Shown here piece after piece: positions 9,242 through 18,651 of a stretch of DNA of 64,000 nt. Position 1 is the stretch's first letter, and every line of letters begins with the position of its first letter. Below the pieces are notes generated by a model. The model saw only the letters and a list, made by a program, of their open reading frames with translations. It was not told where the DNA came from and did not search any database. A program made the position numbers and the translations under genes. The DNA is from Bacteroidales bacterium (GTDB lineage: Bacteria; Bacteroidota; Bacteroidia; Bacteroidales; VadinHA17), in contig JAJFVL010000035.1 of NCBI GenBank assembly GCA_021371855.1, forward strand, positions 124,001 to 188,000, read 5' to 3'.

Positions 9242-9556
9242 TCATACTTATATAATTTAATTTTAAAGGTTCCCGCCCAGACAGGTGAACCATTCATGAT
9301 AAACTTCGTTGAGATCACCGCCGGCAGGCGGTTCGGCCGATAATGAATTATATTCATTCCTGTTTATGTTTTAGATCAATCATGTGGGTTTCATCTTGTA
9401 TTATTAATAACATTCAAATATTCAGGAAAAAAATATCTTTTATCCATATGTAAAACTTGTATTACTTCTATCTTTTTCTGATAATGCAGTATCAATAAAT
9501 TTAGTTGAAATTTATTCAATTTTCCTGATCTTTCTATTTGAGATCAGTTTCCGTGA

Positions 9557-9566
9557 TCGTTAACGA
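9557..9566. promoter_or_regulatory. Palindromic operator of the GH105-kdu operon (LacI-type candidate)
   Basis: TCGTTAACGA is a perfect 10-bp palindrome within the 15-mer CGTGATCGTTAACGA (9552-9566), which occurs identically at 19992-20006 before uxaC. It lies just downstream of the inferred transcription start, the classical position for repression. The likely binder is the LacI-family protein encoded at 28106-29161. Confidence 0.6.
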
Positions 9567-9578
9567 AATATTTTTTTT

Positions 9579-9608
9579 CAAAAATAACTAATTTTAAGAT
9601 ATCTCAAA
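9579..9608 (-). promoter_or_regulatory. Bacteroidetes-type promoter of the GH105-kduI-kduD operon
   Basis: On the minus strand TTTG (9608-9605) and TATTTTTG (9586-9579) are 18 bases apart and match the -33 and -7 consensus. Transcription would begin near 9572, immediately before the palindromic operator and about 420 bases before the GH105 start. Confidence 0.6.
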
Positions 9609-9778
9609 TTCTTTAGGTAATTATTTTCTTTTTGACGACAAGAATTTTGATTGTTCTTATCCTGTAATAATAAGGACAATCCTCCAGTAATTCTTTCACA
9701 ACATTTCACAACACGCCGTTCAGCTTCTGTACAAAAGGATTGTCCGGATAAGATAAATTATTTCTTTAAAATATTTCT

Positions 9779-11125
9779 TCAGCTTTTGCCAATCTCCGAT
9801 GCATTCTTCTGGATCTTTTTAATAGCTTCTGCAATCTGTTCCATATCGGTTTTGGTACCAAGAAGCATGTTCTGGGTAAACCAGACTGCCTGCTCGGTAA
9901 GCTTGTCATTTTCAGGACATTGATTACGATCAAGCCACTCTTTCATAGTCTTTTCACCATATATCTTCAGATAATGTGGATTTTTTGCCAGGTCGGTGAC
10001 ATAAGCACTTTTGTTCATTTTTCCATATCCACTGGAACAAGGAATTCCTTCTTTCTGCAGTGCATCAAGAAATTTAGAACGATCAAGTCCTGCAAATCTG
10101 GTTTTGTCGTAACGGAACATGTATAGGTGATAAGCGCTTCTGGTTACACCCTTATAAAGTTTAGCAGGCAAAATACCGGGAATAGTTTTCAGCATTCCGG
10201 TAAGATAATTTGCATTTTCAGTTCGTAGTTTCGCCTGTTCTACAACCCGGGTCATCTGAGCAAGCAACACCCCAGCCTGGAACTCAGTAATCCGCATGTT
10301 GGTTCCACGTGTTCCAAATCCCGTGGAATAATCAGTAACACTTCCACCCTGACCCTGATTATGGAAAGTATAACAGTTTTTTACAAACTGTTCATCGTTA
10401 GTTTGTATAGCGCCCCCTTCACCGGAATTAAGATTCTTGCTGCCCTGGAAGCTGAAACCACCGGCAAGGCCCCAATTTCCTACCATTTTCCCCTTCCATT
10501 CTGCGAGGTGTGCCTGGCATGCATCCTCAATAACAGGAATTTTATGTTTTCCTGCAACCTCAAGTACTCTGTCAAGATCGACAGGTGTTCCACCTATATG
10601 CACCGGCATTATAACTTTTGTGCTATCGGTTATTGAAGCCTCGATTTTATTGGCATCAATCTGGAAGCTCTCAAGATCAGTATCAACAAATATCGGTAGT
10701 GCATAATTGAGAACTACAACATTATAGGTTGCCACAAATGTATAAGGAGGAATTATCACTTCATCACCAGGACCTATTCCCAACGCACCAAGCATTGTGT
10801 AGAGTGCACTTGTCCCGCTTGATACTCCAAGAGCATATTTTGCACCGGTTAACTTTTGAAATTCATCTTCAAACCGCTTGGCCGTGGTGGCTCCAAGACG
10901 GCACCACTTTAAACTTTTAAGAACATCAAGCAGTTCCTTTTCGTCTACCTGATCAATTATGGGCCAACTCAGCCATGTACCTGTGAATGCTTTTGGTCCA
11001 CCTAATATTGCAGGCTTGGCCGTAGCAACTGATGAACAGGCTACAGTAGGCAAGCCGGCTATTAGTCCGGCTCCTACAACTGAAGCTGTCCCAATAAAAT
11101 CTCTCCGATTAAATTTTTTTTTCAT
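9779..11125 (-). CDS. Tat-exported DegT/DnrJ/EryC1-family PLP protein
   Basis: Fold-type I aminotransferase of the sugar-aminotransferase (DegT) family, 448 residues. Its N-terminus has a twin-arginine signal (RRDFIGTASV, residues 7-16) and a possible lipobox ending at Cys30, which is unusual because family members are normally cytoplasmic. Catalytic features are intact: GTSA (104-107), IEDACQAH with Asp201, and the PLP lysine Lys230 in QGSKNLNSGEGG. I start at the ATG at 11125: it is preceded by a good ribosome binding site (GGAGG at 11134-11138, read leftward) and gives the Tat signal at the N-terminus, whereas a start at 11182 would bury it. Substrate unknown. Confidence 0.8.
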   Translation of the reverse strand: MKKKFNRRDFIGTASVVGAGLIAGLPTVACSSVATAKPAILGGPKAFTGTWLSWPIIDQVDEKELLDVLKSLKWCRLGATTAKRFEDEFQKLTGAKYALGVSSGTSALYTMLGALGIGPGDEVIIPPYTFVATYNVVVLNYALPIFVDTDLESFQIDANKIEASITDSTKVIMPVHIGGTPVDLDRVLEVAGKHKIPVIEDACQAHLAEWKGKMVGNWGLAGGFSFQGSKNLNSGEGGAIQTNDEQFVKNCYTFHNQGQGGSVTDYSTGFGTRGTNMRITEFQAGVLLAQMTRVVEQAKLRTENANYLTGMLKTIPGILPAKLYKGVTRSAYHLYMFRYDKTRFAGLDRSKFLDALQKEGIPCSSGYGKMNKSAYVTDLAKNPHYLKIYGEKTMKEWLDRNQCPENDKLTEQAVWFTQNMLLGTKTDMEQIAEAIKKIQKNASEIGKS

Positions 11126-11679
11126 TTTAAGTTCCTCCAGATAATGATTTATGTTAATGGTTCTTATTGTTAATTGGCTCATTTATGGCACTTCTAATCT
11201 GCAAAAAGTTAATAAATTAATATGAAATGATTAAGCCCTTTATATGAATCTGTTAAAATTAAATATCACGGAAATTTAAAATACTTCTCTGTTAATCAGT
11301 TTGAATATTATGATCCCTTGAATGTTAACGAGTAACTACTCCAAGATATTTGCTGCAAATTACTAAGATGTATGACAATATTTTAATAAAATGTTAACAA
11401 TTCATCATTTTTTACAATTTTTTTTTTAAAATTACTAAAGCATTTATTAAGGGAGATTAAACAAGGAGCTATACTATAAAAAACTGATTTTTCGGACTTA
11501 TTACGGTTTTCCGGTAAAGATGATACTAACCTTAAAACACTAATGCCTATGAAACACAAATAAAGATTCTGTCAGACAGTTGTTTGGAACAACCTTACAA
11601 CATTTTTCTCAGGGTATTAAATTAATAAGAATGGTTATTTAATGCGATTTGTTCCTAAATTCCTAAATCATTTTAATCT
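11126..11679. other. 554-bp divergent intergenic region before susC
   Basis: Very AT-rich spacer between the leftward DegT gene and the rightward SusC gene. It contains the DegT ribosome binding site (GGAGG, 11134-11138, minus strand) and a short inverted repeat TTGTT-tgg-AACAA at about 11578-11590. I could not find a convincing -33/-7 pair for susC and see no RNA gene. Confidence 0.5.
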
Positions 11680-14600
11680 ATGAAAAAAATCTACAACTCA
11701 CGAAGAACCACTTTATTGAGAGTGTGTTCCGGGAAAATCTTTAAGATTATAGGAGTAGTAAATCTTCTCCTTCTTGTAATGATCCTCAATACATTCGGAG
11801 ATGACTTGCTTTTACAACAAAGGCAAATTACCGGAAATGTTACCGGCCCTGACAATACATCATTACCTGGTGTCACTGTTATGGTAAAAGGCACCACTCT
11901 GGGAACAATTACAGGAATAGACGGAAAATTTACACTCTCTATTCCCGAATCAGCCAAGACTCTGGTAATTAGTTTCATGGGGATGGAGACAAAGGAGATT
12001 GCAATTAGCAGCAGCAATGTTTACAATGTGACTCTTTCAGAAAGTCTTGTTGGGTTGGAAGAAGTGATAGTCATTGGATATGGTACTGCAAAAAAAGCCG
12101 ATTTGACCGGTTCTGTGTCGCGTATTGATGGCAATGCTATTAAAATGCAGGCACCCACTCAGGTTGTTGAATCACTTTCAGGAACGGTAGCAGGACTTTA
12201 CTCTGTTCAATCCTCTTCGGCAGAAGGTGGTGGTTCAATGGAAATCAGAGGTCCTACATCATTAACTGCCGGAACTGAACCGATGATAGTACTTGACGGT
12301 GTAATATACAATGGCAGTGTCAGCGATATAAATCCTGCCGACATTGAAAGCATGGATATATTGAGAGATGCAAGTTCTGCTGCAGTTTATGGTTCCAAGG
12401 CAGCATCCGGAGTCATTCTCATTACCACAACAAAAGGCAGGCTTGGTAAACCAACAATTAATTTTTCCTCAAAAATAGGTTGGGCAACAACAACCAATGA
12501 TTTCAGACCTTATGGCCCTGAAGATTATCTTAAAATGCACAGGGATTACCAGACAGAAGTAAATCAAAACCTCCCTTATGGTTATTATTTCAATCCAAAA
12601 GAACTTCCGGAAGGCATAACAGTTGATCAATGGAGAAATTGGAGCGCTAATCCTGCTGCTGACAATACAGATGAATATCTTGCCCGTCTTAGTATGTGGC
12701 CTATTGAAATTCAGAATTACAAAGCCGGAAAAACAACAAACTTCTATGACTTGTGTATAAAACCCGCTCTCAGACAGGATTATTCTCTAAGTGCTGGCGG
12801 CGGTACAGAAAGGCTTAACTATTATTGGTCTATAGGTTATCTTAATAATAAAGGTATTGTTACAGGGGATGAATTCGCAACTGTTCGTACAAGAGTAAAT
12901 CTTGACCTCACTATTACAGATTGGCTGAAGCTTGGAACTAACACTCAGTTTGCCAACAGGGATCAGAGTGTAGTACCGGCTAACCTGGACTATATGGCTC
13001 TGCAGAGTCCTTATGGATCAATGTGGAACGAAGATGGCACTTTAAGAAAGCTGCCAAATGACTATATTACAAATCCTTTGGAGAATTATTACGGGCAGAA
13101 CAGAATGGATAAAATCAATACCCTGTTCTCCAGCATATATGCTGAGGTAAAGCTTCCCCTTGGATTTCAATATAAAGTATCATTTCAGCCCAGCTTTGAT
13201 TTCGAAAAAGATTTTAATTTCTGGTCATCGAAAACAACAACCGGCGGAGAAACCTATGTAGGAGGATATGGCAGACGGGATGAATCTTCTGCATTCAGCT
13301 GGATGATAGATAATTTATTAACATGGAAAAAAATATTTGGAGTACACAGCTTTGACCTTACACTTCTGGCTAATGCCGAACAGAATAAAAACTGGTGGTC
13401 GCGTTTGGAAAATTCCGGCTTTGCTCCAAACCAAAATCTTGGATACAATGCATTGCAATTTGGAAGCAAACCTGCAGTATCTAACGATGATCAACAGAGT
13501 AGCGGTGATGCACTTATGGCCAGGTTAAATTATTCTCTCAAAGACAAATATTTACTTACCGCTTCAATCAGAAGAGACGGGTACTCTGCTTTTGGGCAGC
13601 AAAATCCCAGGGCTACATTTCCTGCGTTTGCCCTTGCATGGAAAATTGACAAGGAATCATTTTACAAGATCTCCTGGATGAACCGGTTGAAACTAAGATT
13701 ATCATGGGGAGTAAATGGAAACCGTGATATTGGAATTTATTCCGCCATGGCAAAATTAGGATCGGTAATGGGTTATGATGGTGCAAATGTATTATCGGGA
13801 GTTTATAACACAACATTAGCTAATCCTGGTTTGCGCTGGGAAAGAACCACTTCAGCAAATATCGGTTTTGATATTGGATTATTTGATGACCGGATAGATC
13901 TGAGTATTGATGCCTATGATGCAACTACCAAAGACCTTTTGATGAATCGCCAGCTTCCACAAATTACCGGATTCAGCAGCATAACATCAAATCTTGGCGA
14001 ATTGGGTAACCGTGGTCTGGAAATTTCAATAAACACGGTAAACATTAAAAGTCAGAACATTAACTGGAGATCAGGAGTGGTATTCTCTATGAACAGGAAT
14101 AAAATCAGAGAACTTTGGGGGAATTACGGAAATTATACATTGTTGGGAAATACCAGTTATGGAGAACTTCCTGATTTTACCAACAAATGGTTTCCGGGAC
14201 AAGCCCGGGATGTTGTTTGGGACTATGATGTTACAGGAATCTGGCAATTAGGTGAAGAAACAGCTGCATCTGTTTATAAAGAACAGCCAGGTGACTGGAA
14301 AGCAGTTGACGTAAACGAAGATGGGAAATATCTGCAGCTGGATGACAAGAAGTTTATAGGCTACACAGATCCAAGGTACCGTATCGGAATAAAAAATGAA
14401 GTTACTTTCTTAAAGAACTTCTCCGCGTCTTTGTTTATTCGTGCTGATCTTGGTCATTTGCGAAAAATGGCTTTCCTTACACAAAACAAGTCAACATTCG
14501 GAAGACAAAATTACTGGGGATTACCTTATTGGTCACGTGAAAATCCTTCAAATGAGTATGCAAGAAATGATTTTCCCGATAATGTTGATAAGTTTGGTGG

Positions 14601-14856
14601 TGGTCTGATTATTTATAAACCTACCGGATTTGTGAGAGTACAGGATTTTACATTATCGTATAACCTGCCTCAGTCAGTATTACAAAGAATGAAATTTCAG
14701 AATCTGAGAGTATTCTGGAGTGTAAGGAATCTCTTCACCTTTACAAAATGGCCCGGTTTTGACCCTGAATCTGATAAGCTTAACAGTACCAGAACAGCTA
14801 CTGTCCTGGCTCCAATGCCAAAGATCTTCACATTTGGATTGGATTTGTCTTTATAA
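11680..14856 (+). CDS. SusC/RagA-type TonB-dependent outer-membrane transporter
   Basis: Outer-membrane glycan importer of 1058 residues. After the signal region comes a carboxypeptidase-like beta-sandwich (GNVTGPDNTSLPGVTVMVKG onwards, about residues 50-120). A TonB plug follows, with the SusC signature LSGTVAGL and GSMEIRG and ending at SGVILITTTKG (about 145-255). The rest is the 22-strand barrel, finishing in FTFGLDLSL with a C-terminal aromatic/hydrophobic beta signal. It is 36 bases upstream of its SusD partner. Uptake is powered by TonB-ExbBD encoded elsewhere. The pectin/uronate substrate is inferred only from the surrounding genes. Confidence 0.95.
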   Translation: MKKIYNSRRTTLLRVCSGKIFKIIGVVNLLLLVMILNTFGDDLLLQQRQITGNVTGPDNTSLPGVTVMVKGTTLGTITGIDGKFTLSIPESAKTLVISFMGMETKEIAISSSNVYNVTLSESLVGLEEVIVIGYGTAKKADLTGSVSRIDGNAIKMQAPTQVVESLSGTVAGLYSVQSSSAEGGGSMEIRGPTSLTAGTEPMIVLDGVIYNGSVSDINPADIESMDILRDASSAAVYGSKAASGVILITTTKGRLGKPTINFSSKIGWATTTNDFRPYGPEDYLKMHRDYQTEVNQNLPYGYYFNPKELPEGITVDQWRNWSANPAADNTDEYLARLSMWPIEIQNYKAGKTTNFYDLCIKPALRQDYSLSAGGGTERLNYYWSIGYLNNKGIVTGDEFATVRTRVNLDLTITDWLKLGTNTQFANRDQSVVPANLDYMALQSPYGSMWNEDGTLRKLPNDYITNPLENYYGQNRMDKINTLFSSIYAEVKLPLGFQYKVSFQPSFDFEKDFNFWSSKTTTGGETYVGGYGRRDESSAFSWMIDNLLTWKKIFGVHSFDLTLLANAEQNKNWWSRLENSGFAPNQNLGYNALQFGSKPAVSNDDQQSSGDALMARLNYSLKDKYLLTASIRRDGYSAFGQQNPRATFPAFALAWKIDKESFYKISWMNRLKLRLSWGVNGNRDIGIYSAMAKLGSVMGYDGANVLSGVYNTTLANPGLRWERTTSANIGFDIGLFDDRIDLSIDAYDATTKDLLMNRQLPQITGFSSITSNLGELGNRGLEISINTVNIKSQNINWRSGVVFSMNRNKIRELWGNYGNYTLLGNTSYGELPDFTNKWFPGQARDVVWDYDVTGIWQLGEETAASVYKEQPGDWKAVDVNEDGKYLQLDDKKFIGYTDPRYRIGIKNEVTFLKNFSASLFIRADLGHLRKMAFLTQNKSTFGRQNYWGLPYWSRENPSNEYARNDFPDNVDKFGGGLIIYKPTGFVRVQDFTLSYNLPQSVLQRMKFQNLRVFWSVRNLFTFTKWPGFDPESDKLNSTRTATVLAPMPKIFTFGLDLSL

Positions 14857-14892
14857 ATTCTATTTGTTAAAAAAAACCAAATAAGTAAGAAT

Positions 14893-16668
14893 ATGAAACG
14901 AATAATAAAAATAACGTTGGTTTTAATAACTTTTCTCCTGATCCAGATTTCATGTAAAAAAGAATTTCTGGAGCCAACACCTCTTTCTTTCTATGCACCT
15001 GAAAATGTTTATGTTAATAAAGCAGGTTTTGAAGCCGGATTGGTGACAGTCAGAAAAGACTTATTGAATGATTTCTATGGTGACAGGAGCCATTTATGTG
15101 CTGATACTCATGGTACTGATCTGGGTAATATGACCTTTGCCTCGGATTGGAATACAGTTACTCCATCATCTGGTACATATTTGCCTATTTTGCCTATGTT
15201 CGCTCGCATTTATGGATACATCAAAAACACCAATGTCATAATTTCCAGAATAGACGATATTAAATGGAGTAGCGATGCAGATCGTAATGCCATATTATCA
15301 CAGGCCTATTTTTATCGTTCCTGGTGGTATTACAGGCTGGTAAACACCTATGGCGATGTACCCTTCCTTGGTAAGGAATTAAAAGAAGCAAAACTTGATT
15401 TCTTTACACATTCGAAGTGGGCCATACTGAAAAAAATCCAGTCAGACATGGAGTATGCCGTACAATGGCTTCCGGCAACACCACCTAACGGGCAACCTTC
15501 AAAATATGCAGGATTACATCTTCTGGCAAAGATTTATATGGAAAATACAGAGTTTGACAAAGCTATAGATGCAGCAACCAGTGTTATCAATGGACCATTT
15601 GCTTTAATGACAGCACGCTTCGGTGCCTGGCTGGGTGATAAAAACCGTAATCTATTATGGGATCTCCATCGCCCTGAAAATAAAGCCCTTGCACAAAACA
15701 CTGAAGACATACTTATATTAATAGATCGGTCTGCAGCACCTGCCGGTGCAAAAACTGTCGGCACCTATACAATGCGAAATTATACACCAACATGGTGGCA
15801 TAATAATGTAAAAGACAGTAAAGGTTTGCACGGAACGAGAGACGTGTTCGCTGATGGAACAAGAACCCCAATGTATGATACACTGGGCAGAGGTAATCCA
15901 GATATCACAGCTGTGCCGTGGGCCAGTTATACCAATTGGTATGATGGAACTTACACATGGAGGAATACTCCGGATATGAGGAGATCTAATATAAACTGGG
16001 TTGATTGTTCTGAATTGTTGTATAATGAACCCACCTCTGTAGATTATCGTAAACCCTTCAATCCGGCCTATTTTGCGCTTTTAAGCGATTCTCTGACAAC
16101 AATGTTCCCTTTCCCACATTACAAAACATGGTTCCCACACGAAGCAGGTTTTACCGGAAGACCAATGGGGGGTAACGGAGATTATTATGTTTTCAGATTG
16201 GCCGAAACCTATCTTATAAGGGCAGAAGCATACTTTTGGAAAAACAAGCCTGATCTTGCAGCTGATGACATAAACAAGGTCAGAGAACGTTCAAAAGCTT
16301 TGCCAATCACTTCTGCAGATGTCACCCTTGATTTTATTTTTGATGAACGAACCCGTGAATTGTATCTGGAGGAGATGAGGCATACTGAACTTGTCAGAGC
16401 TGCCCTGATCCTGGCTAAATTAAATAAAGATGGTTACTCTTTAGCTGCTTTTACCACGAAAAACTGGTTTTACGACAGGGTTATGTCTCGTAATAAATTT
16501 TATCAGCTCGGACTGATTGGGAGTAATAAATTCACATTATCTCCATATAATGTTTTCTGGCCTATTGATGTAAATGTTATTACAGCAAACACTATGGGAG
16601 TTATAAATCAGAATGAAGGATATCAGGGTGCTGAAAACAACCAACCGCCATTGGAAACTATTGAATAA
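14893..16668 (+). CDS. SusD/RagB-type surface glycan-binding lipoprotein
   Basis: 591 residues; lipoprotein signal with lipidated Cys21 (LIQISCKKEFLEP). SusD proteins cap the SusC barrel and bind the incoming oligosaccharide. Typical features are the TPR-like helices (QAYFYRSWWYYRLVNTYGDVP near residue 140) and the C-terminal NKVRERSK ... FIFDERTRELYLEEMRHTEL segment, where the family has INxVRxRAG and DERxxEL. It is followed by a strong terminator, so this SusCD pair appears to be its own transcription unit. Confidence 0.94.
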   Translation: MKRIIKITLVLITFLLIQISCKKEFLEPTPLSFYAPENVYVNKAGFEAGLVTVRKDLLNDFYGDRSHLCADTHGTDLGNMTFASDWNTVTPSSGTYLPILPMFARIYGYIKNTNVIISRIDDIKWSSDADRNAILSQAYFYRSWWYYRLVNTYGDVPFLGKELKEAKLDFFTHSKWAILKKIQSDMEYAVQWLPATPPNGQPSKYAGLHLLAKIYMENTEFDKAIDAATSVINGPFALMTARFGAWLGDKNRNLLWDLHRPENKALAQNTEDILILIDRSAAPAGAKTVGTYTMRNYTPTWWHNNVKDSKGLHGTRDVFADGTRTPMYDTLGRGNPDITAVPWASYTNWYDGTYTWRNTPDMRRSNINWVDCSELLYNEPTSVDYRKPFNPAYFALLSDSLTTMFPFPHYKTWFPHEAGFTGRPMGGNGDYYVFRLAETYLIRAEAYFWKNKPDLAADDINKVRERSKALPITSADVTLDFIFDERTRELYLEEMRHTELVRAALILAKLNKDGYSLAAFTTKNWFYDRVMSRNKFYQLGLIGSNKFTLSPYNVFWPIDVNVITANTMGVINQNEGYQGAENNQPPLETIE

Positions 16669-16684
16669 TAATCTTCTTCCTACT

Positions 16685-16718
16685 GTGCAGCCTTTTAATT
16701 AAAGGCTGCACTTTTTTT
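16685..16718 (+). terminator. Rho-independent terminator after susD
   Basis: GTGCAGCCTTT (16685-16695) pairs perfectly with AAAGGCTGCAC (16701-16711) around a 5-nt loop, followed by seven T residues. Confidence 0.9.
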
Positions 16719-16940
16719 ATAGGGACTTTTTTAATTTTGATTTTTATCATTTTACCGGATCTCCGGATTTTTTTATTTTCAACACGAAATTACACCACAC
16801 GGATCGGAGTAAAATCGTCCGAATTAAGACTTATTGGAAATTATCTGAGCACCTGGGTAATTACTTTCTATATTTGGATTGTATAAATTACATAAACGTT
16901 CAATTGCTTTATAAGCAGATAATACTAATTTAGTAAAAAC

Positions 16941-18365
16941 ATGAAACTTAAATCAATGAAAAAAATTGTTTTTCTCCCTGTTATTTCAATCTTTTTATTT
17001 CTGACTTCTCAGTCTGCATTTGCTTCCGGTGATCTTCAAAAATCTGCTAAACATTGGAAAGCAGGTGTTGCAAGGATTGATATTACGCCGCAGGTACCAA
17101 TGGTCATGTCTGGTTATGCGGGGCGTGACAGTGCCTGTGTAAAGAAACTTCATTCCTTGTGGGCTAAAGCGCTGGCTTTTGAAGATGCAGGAAATCACAG
17201 GGTTGTTTTAGTTACAATGGATCTGGCTTTTCTGACTAGAACAATGTCTGATACCATAAAAAACAGAATAAAAAGAAAATACAATCTCGATCAATCACAA
17301 GTCATCTTAAGCTGGTCACACACACACACCGGACCTCTCGTCAGGGCTGAAGATTTCTATGACTTTTTAAATACACCTCCTGAAGAAATTGCGAAAGTTG
17401 AGGATTATTCAGATAAACTGGAGGATAAGCTCGTAAATATAGCGGGTAAAGCTTTGGAAACCATGGTTCCGGTAAGAGTATTTTCCGGAAACGGAGTAGC
17501 CCGTTTCGCAGTAAATCGCCGTAACAATGTGGAGTCAACCCTCAATCCGTCTACTCAGCTCTCTGGTCCTGTCGACCATTCTGTCCCGGTGATAAAAGTT
17601 ACAACGACATCGGGTGAAATGCTTGCTGTGGTTTTCGGTTATGCATGTCATGCTACTACTCTGAATGGATACCAGTGGTCAGGTGACTACCCCGGTTTTG
17701 CCCAAATCTATCTTGAACAAACATTCCCGGGAACAACTGCAATGTTTTTTGCAGGTTCAGGGGCTGATCAGAATCCATTACCAAGGAGAACTGTCGGGTT
17801 GGCACGTCAGTATGGCAAGACTCTTGCTGCAGCCGTCGAAGCCAAAATAAGTGAACCTATGCATGAATTGGAACCCGCTATTGTCAGTAAATATACTGAA
17901 ATTAACCTGCCATATACTACCCTTCCTACAAGAGCGGAACTTGAAAAATCAGCTGCAGAATCCTCAAACTATAAGAAAAAATGGGCTTCCAGAGTACTTG
18001 CCAATTTAGAGCGTGACAAGACTTTACCGGCAGGCTACCCACATTATCCTGTCCAGATATGGCGGCTTGGAGATCAGAATCTGGTGGCACTGGGAGGGGA
18101 AGTGGTTGTTGACTATTCCCTCAGATTGAAACAAATAATGGGACAAGATATCTTTGTGATGTCATACGCCAATGATGAAGTTTATTATATTCCTTCAACT
18201 CGTGTTTTGCGGGAAGGTGGGTACGAAGGGGTGGATGTTCTTATTTACGGCCACCGGCCCAGTACGTGGAAAGCAAACATTGAAAGCCTCATAATACAGG
18301 GGACATTGGAACTGGCTGAACAGGCCGGTATTGAACTGCCAGAATCAAAGTTGACTGTAAATTAG
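16941..18365 (+). CDS. Exported neutral-ceramidase-fold protein
   Basis: 474 residues with a signal peptide ending near SAFAS. The fold is that of the neutral/alkaline non-lysosomal ceramidase N-terminal domain (PF04734). The zinc-site histidines are present in SHTHTGP (His127, His129) and YACHATT (His237), followed by SGDYPG. Where true ceramidases have a GDVSPN-like motif with the nucleophilic serine, this protein has GADQNP (274-279), so a ceramidase reaction is unlikely. Relatives are frequent in Bacteroidetes glycan loci and may be metallo-hydrolases of unknown substrate. A paralogue lies at 32941. Confidence 0.75.
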   Translation: MKLKSMKKIVFLPVISIFLFLTSQSAFASGDLQKSAKHWKAGVARIDITPQVPMVMSGYAGRDSACVKKLHSLWAKALAFEDAGNHRVVLVTMDLAFLTRTMSDTIKNRIKRKYNLDQSQVILSWSHTHTGPLVRAEDFYDFLNTPPEEIAKVEDYSDKLEDKLVNIAGKALETMVPVRVFSGNGVARFAVNRRNNVESTLNPSTQLSGPVDHSVPVIKVTTTSGEMLAVVFGYACHATTLNGYQWSGDYPGFAQIYLEQTFPGTTAMFFAGSGADQNPLPRRTVGLARQYGKTLAAAVEAKISEPMHELEPAIVSKYTEINLPYTTLPTRAELEKSAAESSNYKKKWASRVLANLERDKTLPAGYPHYPVQIWRLGDQNLVALGGEVVVDYSLRLKQIMGQDIFVMSYANDEVYYIPSTRVLREGGYEGVDVLIYGHRPSTWKANIESLIIQGTLELAEQAGIELPESKLTVN

Positions 18366-18651
18366 ATTAACATCTGCGTATTATCCGCATTTATTTGATA
18401 ATCCCGGTTATCAACTGGAATTTCTGGTATTTTCAAATACGGAATTAAATCACTAAGACTTCATGAAATGATTCCTCTGGCAGAAAAAGCAATTAAATAA
18501 TATGTGAACGTGATGAAAATTTTTGTTACAATGCTTTTTCAATTTTACGAAAGTTGCTTCAGGTGAAGCTACTAAATGAAATTTAAAGTGACGGACACTT
18601 AAAAACATGAAGTTGGGAATAACATTAAAATGATTAAAAACACATAAAAAC
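18366..18651. other. 286-bp spacer without recognised gene
   Basis: AT-rich DNA between the ceramidase-fold and amidohydrolase genes. A short stretch around 18455-18500 reads as LHEMIPLAEKAIK followed by a stop, which looks coding-like but is too short to assign. No terminator or promoter is obvious. Confidence 0.4.

Larger units (their letters stand above)
9156..9778. other. 623-bp intergenic region: long structured leader of the uronate operon
   Basis: Apart from the hairpin and promoter listed separately, this stretch holds a locally GC-rich block at about 9262-9335 with short self-complementary segments (GGTTC/GAACC and CCGCC/GGCGG) and the palindrome AATGAAT-tat-ATTCATT at 9342-9358. 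No riboswitch family is recognised. About 9600-9778 contains nothing I can name. Confidence 0.5.

Noticed and set aside
9262..9335. A minus-strand reading PPAGGDLNEVYHEWFTCLGGNL in the GH105 leader that looks coding-like
   Set aside because: There is no start codon or longer frame and it lies in a GC-rich, self-complementary block. More likely structured RNA or a dispersed repeat than a gene.
11322..11337. GTTAACGAG half-site in the susC upstream region as a third LacI operator
   Set aside because: Only one half of the palindrome matches and the flanking CGTGATC is absent.
18455..18500. Short coding-like stretch LHEMIPLAEKAIK before the amidohydrolase gene
   Set aside because: Too short to assign to a family and broken upstream; could be chance.
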